Assembly: GCA_950295325.1 (NCBI GenBank)
Contig: OX485804.1
Span: 24,490,001-24,554,000 of the forward strand
Length of the DNA stretch: 64,000 nt
DNA from: Polytrichum commune
Taxonomy: Eukaryota; Streptophyta; Polytrichopsida; Polytrichales; Polytrichaceae
Direction: 5' to 3'
The position numbers and the translations under genes were made by a program. Each line of letters opens with the position of its first letter. Positions within the stretch are counted from its first letter, which is position 1. Below the pieces are notes generated by a model that had not been told where the DNA came from, ran no database searches, and saw nothing but the letters and a program-made list of their open reading frames with translations. Of the stretch, positions 38,731 through 48,945 are shown in pieces.

Positions 38731-41523
38731 TGCCTGCACCCCAAAATGTGATAGCTCAGAATTCAATGGCTAAAATACCATACAAAGGGTAAGGCTCAAC
38801 TGATTGAATATCAAAGTCCTCCGATCCAAGAGAGTGATCTTACTATTATCAAAACTTTCAACCAACATGATGCGACGTCAACAACCCTTAGGGTCAATAT
38901 TAAATTGATCGGTGCAGCAAGAACATACACACAAACACAGGCACCAAACAGAAAAGATACTAAAAAAGAGATAGGCGAAGAGGACATCAAGGTTTATTTT
39001 GCCATTGGGAACATAATGCTGTGCAGAATATTCTAGTAAATGCCAACAAATTAACTCTGCTGAGAAGATACTACATATTGCATCGTTGGTGAGGAGAGAG
39101 AACTTCAAAATAGATGTTTGGACAACCTTGAGAGCAAGGAGATAGAGAAAAAGACCTTCACGTGGTTAACAGTCAGATTGCTCGCTAAATTGCACCTTCA
39201 AATTCTCTACATCCGCTTATTCAGCTATCCCCTGTACTCACATCTCTGCATCCAAAAACAGCTCCAAATCATCAAAGAGAAGGCATGACAGATTAGGAGC
39301 AAAGAGAGACAGCAGCACGTCCGGATTCGATAATCTCTACACCGTCTATTACATGTTCTATACATCCAGAATCTTTGAACCTACACTGAAGCTTAAATAG
39401 TCCCTTGGATACACAACTACTGCAGCCATCATGGTCATCTCCACGTCACCAGAAATCTCTATTTATCCTAAGCTGCCACAAACGATAACTTTCTGCGATG
39501 CAGGATGAAATCGGTTCCTTCCCGACACATATCAACCTATTGCATAGTAGTAAAACTCTGCACCAAACCAAACCCTAAGAAATTCGAGCGTTAGCCACAA
39601 GCTTCATTACCAACTACCTATTGATTGACTTGGTTCTCTGGCACACTAAAACTATATTCACTAAACGACTTCTAAATCGAATCACTCTTCCTTCCCCTAC
39701 AGATAGTCCTGCCCTTGCAATTGAATAGCTGCTGTACGTTCCTTCAAAATAATACATCATGAAGAAATGAGCTCTTACTTCATCGACATTTAACAAAAAA
39801 ACCTACCACTTCAAATGACCTAAAGCAGACCTTTAGAAACTGGACCTGGCCAAGTTGGTTCATCCCATAGTAGGGCTTTTCAAGCAAGATCTCGATAAAA
39901 CTGGTTTCACGATTAAGAATAAACCAGCTACATAATTCTACAAGTCCGCTTCGATAGTGTCGAGTGCAACTCCTCAACACCCATAGAACATCCTAGGCAT
40001 ACCACACGAAAGATGTAAAGCTTATGCACGAATACGTATGGTTGAGTGAAGCCCTCAAAGAGAAATGAATGAATGCATAAGTGGGTTACCGCAGATTTAC
40101 AATGTTCCATCACATAATCATTAGCTGTGCAGCGATCTGCTCCAAAATGCAATCGTCTGTGTCGAGCTTCGGGTAACATCCGTTCCCTCGGCTACACCAT
40201 CATCGTCGTGATTCGTTACTCCTCACGACCCAACCCTAAGTTAACTTATTAGTATGGGAGCACCAATTCAGCTTGCCCTTCAATTTAGAAAAGCATAAGT
40301 ACCGTAAATAGTGTAAGTACATTCACAAGTTTTGACCATCAGTCATTGCCACTTGGCAAAGTAAACTGTAATTTTTATTCTATTTTGAATCAAATCATGG
40401 TGATTTCAATTGATACAGTAAAAATAAACCTCACAAGACCATTCGTTGACCCCAAGCCGGGTTTGAGAGAGCAGCAAGGAGACGACCCAAAATTGACCGA
40501 CTTAATGTACACGATGTTGTGTTATCAACATGAACTCTCACACCGAATTACAGTAAGTTCCAAGTAATATGAAGCAGAGGCCACAAACCATAATGGCAAG
40601 AGCCAACAACTCCCTCACACCACAGTTGGAGAAACTTAAAGTGCTTATAATTCCAACAAGATAGTAACTCCATCACAGCTTTAGATTAATCACTGGCGCC
40701 ATCTATATTTTGTAAATGTTCGTAGAATGTCAATTAAGTAAGTGGGCCTGAAAAACTACCACTTTTAGCTATGCATCCACCTCTTGGCAAATCCAAACCA
40801 TGGCCGTAGTTAATAAAATTTCTCTCGGTTTCTGGAGTGAGTCATATGAATATCTCTTTTCATTGTCAAAGACTTAGTGAAGATTTGGGTTCACTAAATG
40901 GTTGTTAATCATTCAATGAAATTTTTAGTGTAATCAGAAGGCACCTTACGTTGCATAATTGTATGCTGTCAGTTTCAAAGGGATTATTTTTGTACAATTG
41001 ATTATGAGCCGATGATCAATACTTGGATAGTAGTTCAAAATTAGTTCGTGAGTTTTATGCTCGATAAGGCCTCAAGCCATGGCCTTTTGTGATAGCAAAC
41101 CAACACTTAGGCTCCCGCCCTCCGGAAGCCCTTATTCACGGGATGCCTTGCCCTTGAGCCTTGATTGATTATGTAGTTAAAAGGTTCCAAATATGCTTAT
41201 AATAGTATCTCTTTGTCAAAGTATCCATGCAGCAATTTCCATAATTCTAAACAAATTCCAAGAGATTCAATTCAATATGAGTTTTGACGTGCCAGATAGA
41301 TAGATAGAAACTCCGGTCCCTTTTAGGGGCCGGCGTGAATAGAGTGTCCGTTCGTAATGCCAACAACCCGATGCCCACAGGACATGGGGAAGCTGGGACA
41401 AAGCTACTCTCCTCTTTCGAGGATGGACACTATAGTAACCGAGAAACAAATAACATGGGCTGATCATGGCCCACGGGGGTGCATGCCTTTTAAGTATAAT
41501 TAGTGTTTTTGTAATGAGAGTGA
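38731..41523. other. 5' flank of the unknown gene; nothing else recognised
   Basis: No coding region with support. The leader and promoter of the minus-strand gene probably lie within the first 1.5 kb. A (GATA)n-like short tract at about 41,292-41,307 adjoins a moderately GC-rich stretch (41,310-41,470) that may be a SINE or other element tail, but I could not bound it. Confidence 0.4.
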
Positions 41524-41720
41524 ACACCAAGTCATGATTCCTCGGTTGGTTGTGGGAGGATGTTTGAGTTAAGACGTTCCGGGTTCGATTCCAGTCGAGT
41601 CCGTATGATCGTCTAAAATGTAAGACGTGACTTGGTGCTGCAAGTGAGTAAAAGGCAGGAAATTTGTACCAACCAACCGGCACCAATCCCTTATTCTGAG
41701 TTGTAAATAGATATTAAATA
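41524..41720 (+). mobile_element. tRNA-derived SINE-like element
   Basis: A pol III internal promoter is visible. An A-box-like CTCGGTTGGTTGTGGGAGG (about 41541-41559) is followed at tRNA-like spacing by a perfect B box, GGTTCGATTCC (41582-41592). The 5' end is not tRNA-like enough for a working tRNA and no acceptor-stem pairing or CCA end is seen. A tail of unrelated sequence follows, as in tRNA-derived SINEs. CACCAAGTCA (41526-41535) and its reverse complement TGACTTGGTG (41628-41637) bracket the promoter region. It lies tail to tail with the minus-strand retrotransposon that starts at about 41,740. Confidence 0.6.
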
Positions 41721-41739
41721 TTATGTAAGTTTTTGGGTT

Positions 41740-42040
41740 TTATGGAGGGTCTAAGTTTTGGAGGAGCGGTTGGTGGTTTTCAATTCTCCTCTTATGGAGG
41801 AGGATGGACATGGCATATTGTATTGCAATGGTATTAATATTTTTAAAGGTATTTTTGATGGTAACCATGGGTATTTTGAGATTTTCTTCTAGTATTTTCA
41901 TAGATGGGATGTGGGCCGTAGCTTGGGCCCCAGCTTTGATGACAATAAGTGGTTCGATTTTCCATCCTCTGGAAGCGATACTATCAATCAATGGTTTGTA
42001 TTTGTTGTTTTTTGCTTCTATTGCTTCTGGGGAGAATCTG
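41740..42040 (-). pseudogene. Retrotransposon C-terminal tail domain
   Basis: The frame continues the RNase H polyprotein after a frameshift near 42,010-42,040. It reads LIDSIASRGWKIEPLIVIKA, followed by TAHIPSM and a basic HKRRIEN near the end, stopping at about 41,740. A tail of this pattern (KY-x-PL, GW, a G/A-rich turn, IH or AHIPS, then a KR-x-x-EN motif) is familiar from large RNase-H-bearing LINE proteins. Its role is unknown. Confidence 0.6.
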
Positions 42041-43730
42041 TCGTTACAATATGTGAATTCAATAAATTGTATGGTGAGGTTAGGGTCAATGTCAATGGGA
42101 GGGTCATTTTATATGGTAATCCTTTAACGCAGAGTATATCAGGTCGAAATCTTGCGTTGCAATGACATCTTTGTGTGTTACATGTGCAGGGGAGTAGCCA
42201 ATTGGGGACTGTATTTTCTTGGGGATTATTATTGAAGGTACCGGCATTCATGAGAGTAAAACATCGGGATTTTTCGGACGAGATTAGGAGCTTCCTAATT
42301 TCTCCAACTGCTATGTTATGTCTTTTAATTCGTAGTGAGTGTATATGTTGTTGGTTACATTTCAGTAGTACATGTAGCCAAGTGTCTGGATCATTTGAAT
42401 TGCATATAGGGCACGTGATAGAGGGGTACCTCTGGTGACCGAAGAACATTTGTTTTCTAGCATTACCCATGTATGTTCCTATGCGGAATTTAATAAGGCA
42501 TGATTTTTGTTTGTCTGTGATTAAGGAATTTGTCCAGAATTCGTTGGACAGTTCTTTGTCAATGTCTATATTTTCTGTCCATTTACATGTGTTGGGGGTT
42601 TGTGTGGCCACGATTGCTATATTGGTTTTCCTATCATATTTTTTAATTTGTTTTTCTAAGAATCTTACTGGGCCTTTGTCTGGGACGTCTGCCATCGAGG
42701 CCCAGACGTCCTTTTGATAATAGTACGGGGTGGCGTGGGCATGTTCGTATGGGTGGATGGCAATTCTGTGTTCTAATTCTAACCCGTATTTTGCTAGTTT
42801 ATCCGCTTTTTCATTACCGTCAATATTGACGTGTGCTCTGACTTTGTATAGTGTGATTGGCTGTATACGGTCTTGAAGGATTTTTACCATGGAGTTGAGT
42901 GTGGTTTGGTCTGGGTGACTATTATGGAGAGTGGGGTGTTTAATTTGTGTGTTGAGTAGGTATAATACGTTTAGACTGTCTGTGAATATAAATGCGGGTT
43001 CATTAGGGAATTGTGTATTGATGATTCTTAGTGTTTTGTGTATAGCCATCATTTCTGCACGTAGTATGTTTTGATGCCCATGGAGTCTTTTGGCGATATT
43101 TAAGCCTTTGGGGCTATAGATACCGTATCCAGCTCTTTCTCTTCTCCATACCCCAGGGGCAATTTCTTTGGATTTTATAAAGGATCCGTCCGTGTAGTAG
43201 CTAAATTGGGGGTGGAATTTTAGCGGTAAGTTAGTTTGGTAGTTTGGAAGTTGTGGGGTGGGGATATTATTGTATAGGGGTGTGTTTGGGTAGTTTGATT
43301 TAGCCCATTTTTTACTAGGGTTAACGGTGATGTTCGGAGGGGTGGGTGGTGCAATTTGAGTGTGGCTTTGTAGTATTTGAAGGTTATTTGCTATGTCATT
43401 TATTAACTTCATTTGTTCGTAGGTACCTATGTTATTATTTTGGTGATGGATACATAATATTTGCATGGTAGATGGTTCTTTCCTTGTGATATTGAGCTCG
43501 GGGGGTATTGTTGGTTCTTCATATGTGATTGTGTCAGCGGCAAAATGAGCAATGACATGTGTGTCTGGGAATGGGCCTGTGTGTGGGTTCGAGTTTTGGT
43601 ACCAATCAGTGTCTGGGGATATAATTATAGTGATTGTGTAAGGGTCATTTTGGGCCGCCATGCGTGCCCAGTGAATGGCTTGTTGTAGGTCTGTTGAGTT
43701 GTGAGGATGTGCGTATCTGATTCCTTGTCA
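42018..43730 (-). pseudogene. Linker domain end, RNase H and zinc-binding motif of the retrotransposon
   Basis: Open from an in-frame TGA at 43728-43730 to a stop at 42018. Counting from the ATG at 43661, the RNase H core spans about residues 153-295: YYTDGS (Asp158), RAEMMAI (Glu203), FTDSLNV (Asp228), and VRAHVNIDGNEKADKLA (His277, Asp287). All catalytic acidic residues are present. A zinc-binding C-x2-C-x9-H-x4-C follows at Cys417, Cys420, His430 and Cys435. RNase H removes RNA from the RNA-DNA hybrid during target-primed reverse transcription. Upstream (before residue 60) is the conserved end of an unfamiliar domain with ISPDTDWYQN. The frame breaks near the C terminus. Confidence 0.85.
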
Positions 43731-44712
43731 TTTATAGTCAAACACTTTACCTAAGGATCCAAATATTATGTCTCGTGAGAATGGTGAGTAGAATTGGGTG
43801 AATTGTGTAGGACATGTAACTGGGGATGAAAAATATGAGTGGTTAATATTGAATGTTGTAATTAGTAGATCCAATATTTGAGTTGGTATTGTATATTGGG
43901 CTCTTTTGAGTGGGTCGTTTTTTTGGGATACGGTATTTGTATATTTGGTATAGCCAAACAATTTCAGTTTCGAATGATTGGGTAGATGGTTCTAGACCAT
44001 GTGTGGTATTTTTTGCCAATTGGTATTGTTTCCATAGCCATGTTAGTCTAGCTTTCGGGATGGTAATGAGATGCCTTCCATTGTCTTCGTATATGTGAGC
44101 GACATCGAATTGTGTTTGGATAGTCTCAGAGTTTGTTTCAATGTCGTTTTCTGGGTTGCATTCACTAATAGAGATATGTGCTAGCAGAATTATTATGGTT
44201 GGTGTGATGTATCTTGTGTCTTGGTGTTGTTCTGTGGTGAAGTAGGCGTTAATGATGTTTGAAAAATGCTTGTGCTGTCTTTCTGTGTAATATTGGATAA
44301 GTATGTTTGTGTTGTGATTGCATATGTTGGCTTCACAATAGGGGTATAGGTCCCTTTGGGTTCGCCATTTATTATATGTGTTGTTATTTGTTGTGGTCCA
44401 TTGACATAGGTATGACGTGACTGTTCTTTTTATTCCATTATGGTCATTAGATTGTTTTTGTTTGTGATCGAGTATTTTGTGTATGGGGAATTGTCGGGGG
44501 TCTTTAAGCATGTTGTTGGGGGGAGGAGGTAGATGGGGGATGGGGAGGTTAGGGGGGTGTACGGGGGCGGTCGGTGTGCGAGGTAGGATGTTGTGATTTC
44601 TTATTATATATTTATTTTTTAGGGATCTTGTTGGGTGATGTTGTTGGCAAAGTAGGGAACATTGATTGCAAGGGGGGTGGCAGAATAGTTGATTAGCTAT
44701 ATTAAGTGCGCT
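43731..44712 (-). pseudogene. Region between reverse transcriptase and RNase H; cysteine cluster and linker domain
   Basis: Just after the reverse transcriptase stop, the same frame continues through a Cys/His cluster, CHPPCNQCSLLCQQHH (about 44,690-44,640), which could bind zinc, then a Pro-rich stretch. A 222-codon frame (44511-43843) follows, and a 1-nt shift moves reading to 43961-43728, which holds YSPFSRDIIFGSLGKVFDYK. This last part belongs with the ISPDTDWY segment downstream as one domain interrupted by a TGA. I recognise the pattern as recurring in large LINE proteins but cannot name it with confidence. Confidence 0.55.
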
Positions 44713-46532
44713 TTAGATAAGTTTAGAAGGAGTGGAGTGGTAGATTTTGAATTCGTCCTTGTTCATTAGAGTGGTACCATTAGGCATGGTAATTTGGTCT
44801 AGTGTGGTTATATTATGTATAAGTAGTTTGTGTAGTAGTTTAAGTGAGGTGTTGGGGTTTAGGTCATGTAGCATTTGTGCTTCTTGCATCCATGCAGTTT
44901 CAAGTGAGGATGGGATTAGTAGAAAGTTATTTATTGTGCTTTTTAGATGGACTCCGGCTTTATGTTTGAGCAAGAACAATGTTCTAGTGATGGGTGATCT
45001 AACACAGTAGTGGTATTTAATGCGAGTGATTTCTTGAGAGCCCCCATATGTGGCGAGTATGAATTGTAATAGACCAGTATATATTTTTCCAATTCTCCCT
45101 TTGTCATTGAGGGCATTTTGTAGTTGTTTTCCAATGCATCTTAGATAGGCATTTTGTAGTGAGAAAGCTTCAATTCCAAATAGGTTGTGTGGGAGTTGTG
45201 TAGCGATGTTAGATGTGCATTTGGGTATCCCGCAAATCGTTTTGTGAAGTGCTATGATTTTTTTATCTAGTTTTTTGATAGCTGGTATGGAGTAAGGTAC
45301 TGCGTAGAAGCTGTATGTTATTCCAGCGCGTATGACTGTATCTGCCATGTTTATTTTTTGTTTCATAGTAGCTGGGCATGTTGCAAGGGCTTGACATTGT
45401 TTGATGACTTTAGCTGTAGTAGTATTTATTTGTGTTTTCCATTTGAGTAATGCTGCAAGGTTTATTCCTATATACGTGTATGGTTCATGTTGGTTTAAGA
45501 TTGGTATAGGTTGATTCCTGTAGTTTATATTGGTGGATTGGATTAAGGCTTTAAAGGTTGTGGGGTGAAGTTTGGATTTGTTTGGGCAGCTAGTTATCGC
45601 ACACTTGGGTATTCCAAGGTCCATTCCTGCCCATTCGCAGAATTTGTCTAGTTTGTTGAGTTGTGTTTGCAATGTCTCTAGTTTATTGGCGATTGCTGCA
45701 AGATCATCTGCATATGCTGCTGATGAGATTTTTACTTTAGATGTGTCAAAAGTGTATCCATTATTTCCTTGTTGTAGCCATCTGAGGAGGGGTTCTAGGA
45801 ATATGATAAATAGATATGGGCTAAGGGTATCACCTTGTATTGTACCTCTTTGAATAGGGATTGGTGAGGTTTTTCCGAAGTGGTCGCCAGTGAATATTAT
45901 TGAGGATTGTGAGTATATATTTCCTATGAGGTTTATGAAATCAGTGGGATATCCCAGATCTTTCATTATGGCTAAAAGTCTGGTGTGATCAATGGAGCCA
46001 AATGCGTTTTTGAAGTCAATGTAGAGGATATATATATCTTGGTTCGTGAGTCTTGCGTCTTCAAGCGCTCCGATGAGTAGTTGGATTTGTCTGGAAGTGT
46101 TTCTCTCTGCTATGAAGCCTTCTTGACTGTCATGTAATATTTGGTATTTTTCGCCATATGTTGATAGAATAGAGGTTAGTATACTCGTGTAGAATTTATA
46201 TATGGTGTTAGGTAGCGCAATAGGTCTGTGGTTTGCTAGTTGTGATGGGTTTTCTTTTTTGTATAGTAATACTGTTAGACTGGTTTTCCATGATGCGGGA
46301 ATTTGTTTTTGTTTGTAACAGTGTTTAAAGAATAGGAAGAGTAATTTATGGAAGCATGAGGCATATTTTTTAGAATTGAATTAGGTATTTTGTCTGGGCC
46401 TGGGGCTTTGTTATTACTTAGGTTTTTAAGACAAAAGTCGTATGTTTCTTGGTCAAAATACGTGTGTAGAGGGGTGTGGGGTTCTCCTCGCTTGTCAATT
46501 ATGTATCCGTCTAGGTCATGCCATGGATATTG
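44713..46532 (-). pseudogene. Reverse transcriptase of the non-LTR retrotransposon
   Basis: Classic LINE reverse transcriptase blocks appear in order on the minus strand: NNKAPGPDKIPN (about 46,410-46,380), HRPIALPN, GFIAERNTSRQIQLL, YIDFKNAFGSIDH (palm motif A), QRGTIQGDTLSPYLF, then AYADDLA (motif C, Tyr-Ala-Asp-Asp at about 45,714-45,703). A frameshift near 46,350-46,380 separates the fingers from the palm, and the frame ends in a TAA at 44713 with the same frame open beyond it. The upstream end joins the endonuclease frame across a single in-frame TGA at 46533. The catalytic residues are intact, so the damage is recent or some of it is sequencing error. Confidence 0.88.
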
Positions 46533-48209
46533 TCAGAGTCCACAAGTGCAGTGTAGTGGGTATGTATTTTGGTATTGGCATGTGGGGACTGTAGGACGGT
46601 TACTGATGGATTGTTGTATGTAAATTGCTGATGCGATGTCTTCTGGGTTGGTTAGTATATTGTTTTGACTATCAATGATGGAGTCCAGGGGTGAGGTTTC
46701 AGTGTTTTTGAAGACTTTCCGATTTATTTTTTGGGGGCTTCTTTCGTACATTTGTCTGTATTTTGATACGGCTTTTAGAATCCAGTCTTTGGTATATTTT
46801 GTGGTGATTTTTCTGGCTTCTTTATTTGCTGTTTTTGCTATGATTGCTATGGTATTAATCCATTCAGTAGGAGGTGCCGTTGTGATAGGTGGGTGTGGGA
46901 TGTTTGTGTGTTGGTGGTTTCGTATATCGTTTAGGATGGGGTGTGCTTGCCAGAGTGGGTCGTGTTGTGCAATGTATATGGTTTTTCTTATTAGGTGGTA
47001 TGTGTTGAGGTGTCTTTTCCATTCTCTGGTCAGTTTTCGTGGCAGAAAACCACCTTGTTGTGATGTTCTGCTCGTAAGGCTTGGTAACGGGTCTGTTTTA
47101 CATGTTTTTTCAATTGTTTTTTCAATTGTGTTTAAAATATGGTCAAATGTTGTACAAGCTTCTATCCATTGATCCGGGCTTAAGTGTTGATGGTTTTCTA
47201 GTAATGTGGTAAGGGTTTTTATTTGGACAGAGTTTTCTTCGAAGAATGTTATGTTGAATTTTTCGATATTTTCTGGTGGTATTGGGTTTAGTATTCTAGT
47301 TGGTGACGTGTTTGTGGGGGGTGGGGATCTGGCTATAAGGGTGTTGTGGGGGATATGTAGTGCAACTGGATAATGGTCTGAGTTTAGATTCATATTTGTA
47401 TTTGTGGTGGAGATGAATTTGCTGTTGTCTGGTGAGTGGATGTAGAATCCATTTATTAGACTTGTTGATGTGTAATTATAGCCTCTTTGTCTGGAGATGC
47501 GAGTGTTAGTTGGGATATATTCTAGGTTGAGTGATGCAGTAAAAAATTTCCATTGGTAGTCTTCTTCTTGTGGGGGGTTGTTAATGTTGTTATTTTGCCT
47601 GCCCCTAAGTGCAATATCTCGGTTAAAGTCGCCACATAATGTGTATATGTGATTGGGGTTTATAGTGATTTGATTAGTGATTTCGTTCTTAAGGTGTGGG
47701 ATGAGGTGTATGTCTTCTAAATGTGTAGGCATATACATATGTATGATTAGCCAATGTATTAGTGAATGATTGTTTATTTTAATTATTTGTAGATATGGGG
47801 AGATATTTGCTGGTGTGGGAATTTTGGTAATATTCCCAGGGAATGCATATTTCTTGTGGATAAGTGTGAGTAGGCCTCCTCTTCCGGGTGTATAGGGCAT
47901 CCTTTGTTGTATGCATCTTGTGAGTGCATGTGTGTTGTTGAAAATGAATTTAAATTCTGGAAATAGATTTTGTATGTATTTTGTAGATTTGTTTGCAGTT
48001 AGTTTGGTTTCTTGGATATGTATGATTGCTGTGTTGTTTAGCGGATTGTTTGTTAGGCTTTGTAGGTTTGGCAGTGAAGTGTTGAGTGATGATGCATTCC
48101 ATGTTATTATGTTTGTTTTGTGTACAGTGTCTGTGTTGATTCTTATTGTTGGTGCGGGAGTAGCTGGGGTGGGGGTGGGTGCGAGTATTCGTTTATGCTT
48201 TCTAGGCAT
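46533..48209 (-). pseudogene. APE-type endonuclease of the non-LTR retrotransposon
   Basis: An open frame of 558 codons. The N-terminal 290 residues carry the AP-endonuclease-like nuclease: IITWNASSLN at 34-43, HIQETKL with Glu67, LCGDFNRD with Asp194 and Asn196, and NSDHYPVALHI with His279. These are the metal and catalytic positions expected of an active enzyme that nicks target DNA to prime reverse transcription. The remainder is the linker to the reverse transcriptase. The ATG at 48209 lies inside the last 67 nt of the preceding 2A-containing ORF, in the -1 frame relative to it. Expression could be by reinitiation or -1 frameshifting, or the overlap may be an indel in this copy. Confidence 0.88.
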
Positions 48210-48856
48210 CGAAGTGCTTCAGTGATCAATTGATTTGGGAGGAAGGTAAATTTGTTTTGAAGGGTGATGGGTGTGGGTGTAGTATCTTGGTTGTGAATGA
48301 ATTCATATATTTTTGTGTGTATTGAATTTTTTGGGAGTATTATATCTTGATTGTTTCCTACAAATGTTGTGTAGGGGTGAGGTGTCAATATGTGCCTTTC
48401 GGGGGGGTTGATGAGGTTAGCTAGTCTAATAATTAATGTGTTGGTCCATATGTCGTTAAAGTGGTAATTTTGGGGTTGGGCTAGTATGCTATTGCATGTG
48501 CCTGTTGAGGGGTGGATGGTGATGACTATAGCATATAACATATGGGTTAGTGGTGATTGCCTTTGTGTTTGGATGTATTGATGTAGATGTGGGTGGGTAT
48601 TTATTGCTTGATAGTGTAGTGGGTGTGTATTTTTTAGTATGGGAGCAAATGTATTTGCTATGTGTTGGTATTCAGGTTGTAGTTTTATAGTGTTTGGGAT
48701 GAAGTATATGTTGGCTCTCTTTTTGTGTGTAGCAGGATGTGTATGTAGGATGTTAGGCATTGGTCCGGGGTTGGATTCTATGTCCCCGCATTTTAGTAAT
48801 TCTAGCTTGGTAATGAAGTAGTATCCGTGGAAGTGGATTATTTTTGGATTTTCCAT
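48143..48856 (-). CDS. 2A-motif ORF at the head of the retrotransposon polyprotein
   Basis: The ORF is 237 codons from the ATG at 48856 to TAA at 48143. Residues 23-32 read CGDIESNPGP, preceded by KLELLK. This satisfies the 2A consensus (D-V/I-E-x-N-P-G-P with an upstream helical leucine stretch), where the ribosome skips the bond between Gly31 and Pro32 and releases a short leader. N-terminal 2A motifs are known in some non-LTR retrotransposons, for example trypanosomatid L1Tc. The remaining 205 residues are rich in H, T, P, N and I and I recognise no domain. The frame is also open upstream of this ATG to the LTR junction, and before that LTR inserted it was continuous with the low-complexity frame beyond it. 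Confidence 0.8.
   Translation of the reverse strand: MENPKIIHFHGYYFITKLELLKCGDIESNPGPMPNILHTHPATHKKRANIYFIPNTIKLQPEYQHIANTFAPILKNTHPLHYQAINTHPHLHQYIQTQRQSPLTHMLYAIVITIHPSTGTCNSILAQPQNYHFNDIWTNTLIIRLANLINPPERHILTPHPYTTFVGNNQDIILPKNSIHTKIYEFIHNQDTTPTPITLQNKFTFLPNQLITEALRCLESINEYSHPPPPQLLPHQQ
48761..48790 (-). other. 2A ribosome-skipping site
   Basis: Minus-strand codons for CGDIESNPGP. Every invariant 2A position is present: Asp, Glu, Asn, Pro, Gly and the final Pro (codon 48763-48761). A chance match to all of these in a frame that leads into endonuclease and reverse transcriptase is very unlikely. Function in this organism is inferred from the motif. Confidence 0.85.
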
Positions 48857-48940
48857 GTTTGTTTTTAGATATATTGTGATTGTGAATTTGGTTGTGGTAA
48901 AGAGGTTAGGTATAGCGGGTATGGTGTTTTCTATTTGTAT

Positions 48941-48945
48941 GGGTG
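48941..48945 (+). repeat. Target-site duplication, left copy (GGGTG)
   Basis: Identical to 50558-50562 on the other side of the left solo LTR. Confidence 0.85.

Noticed and set aside
46675-47172. Plus-strand 165-codon open frame
   Set aside because: Antisense shadow of the endonuclease frame on the minus strand; hydrophobic composition is a by-product of the G/T-rich strand.
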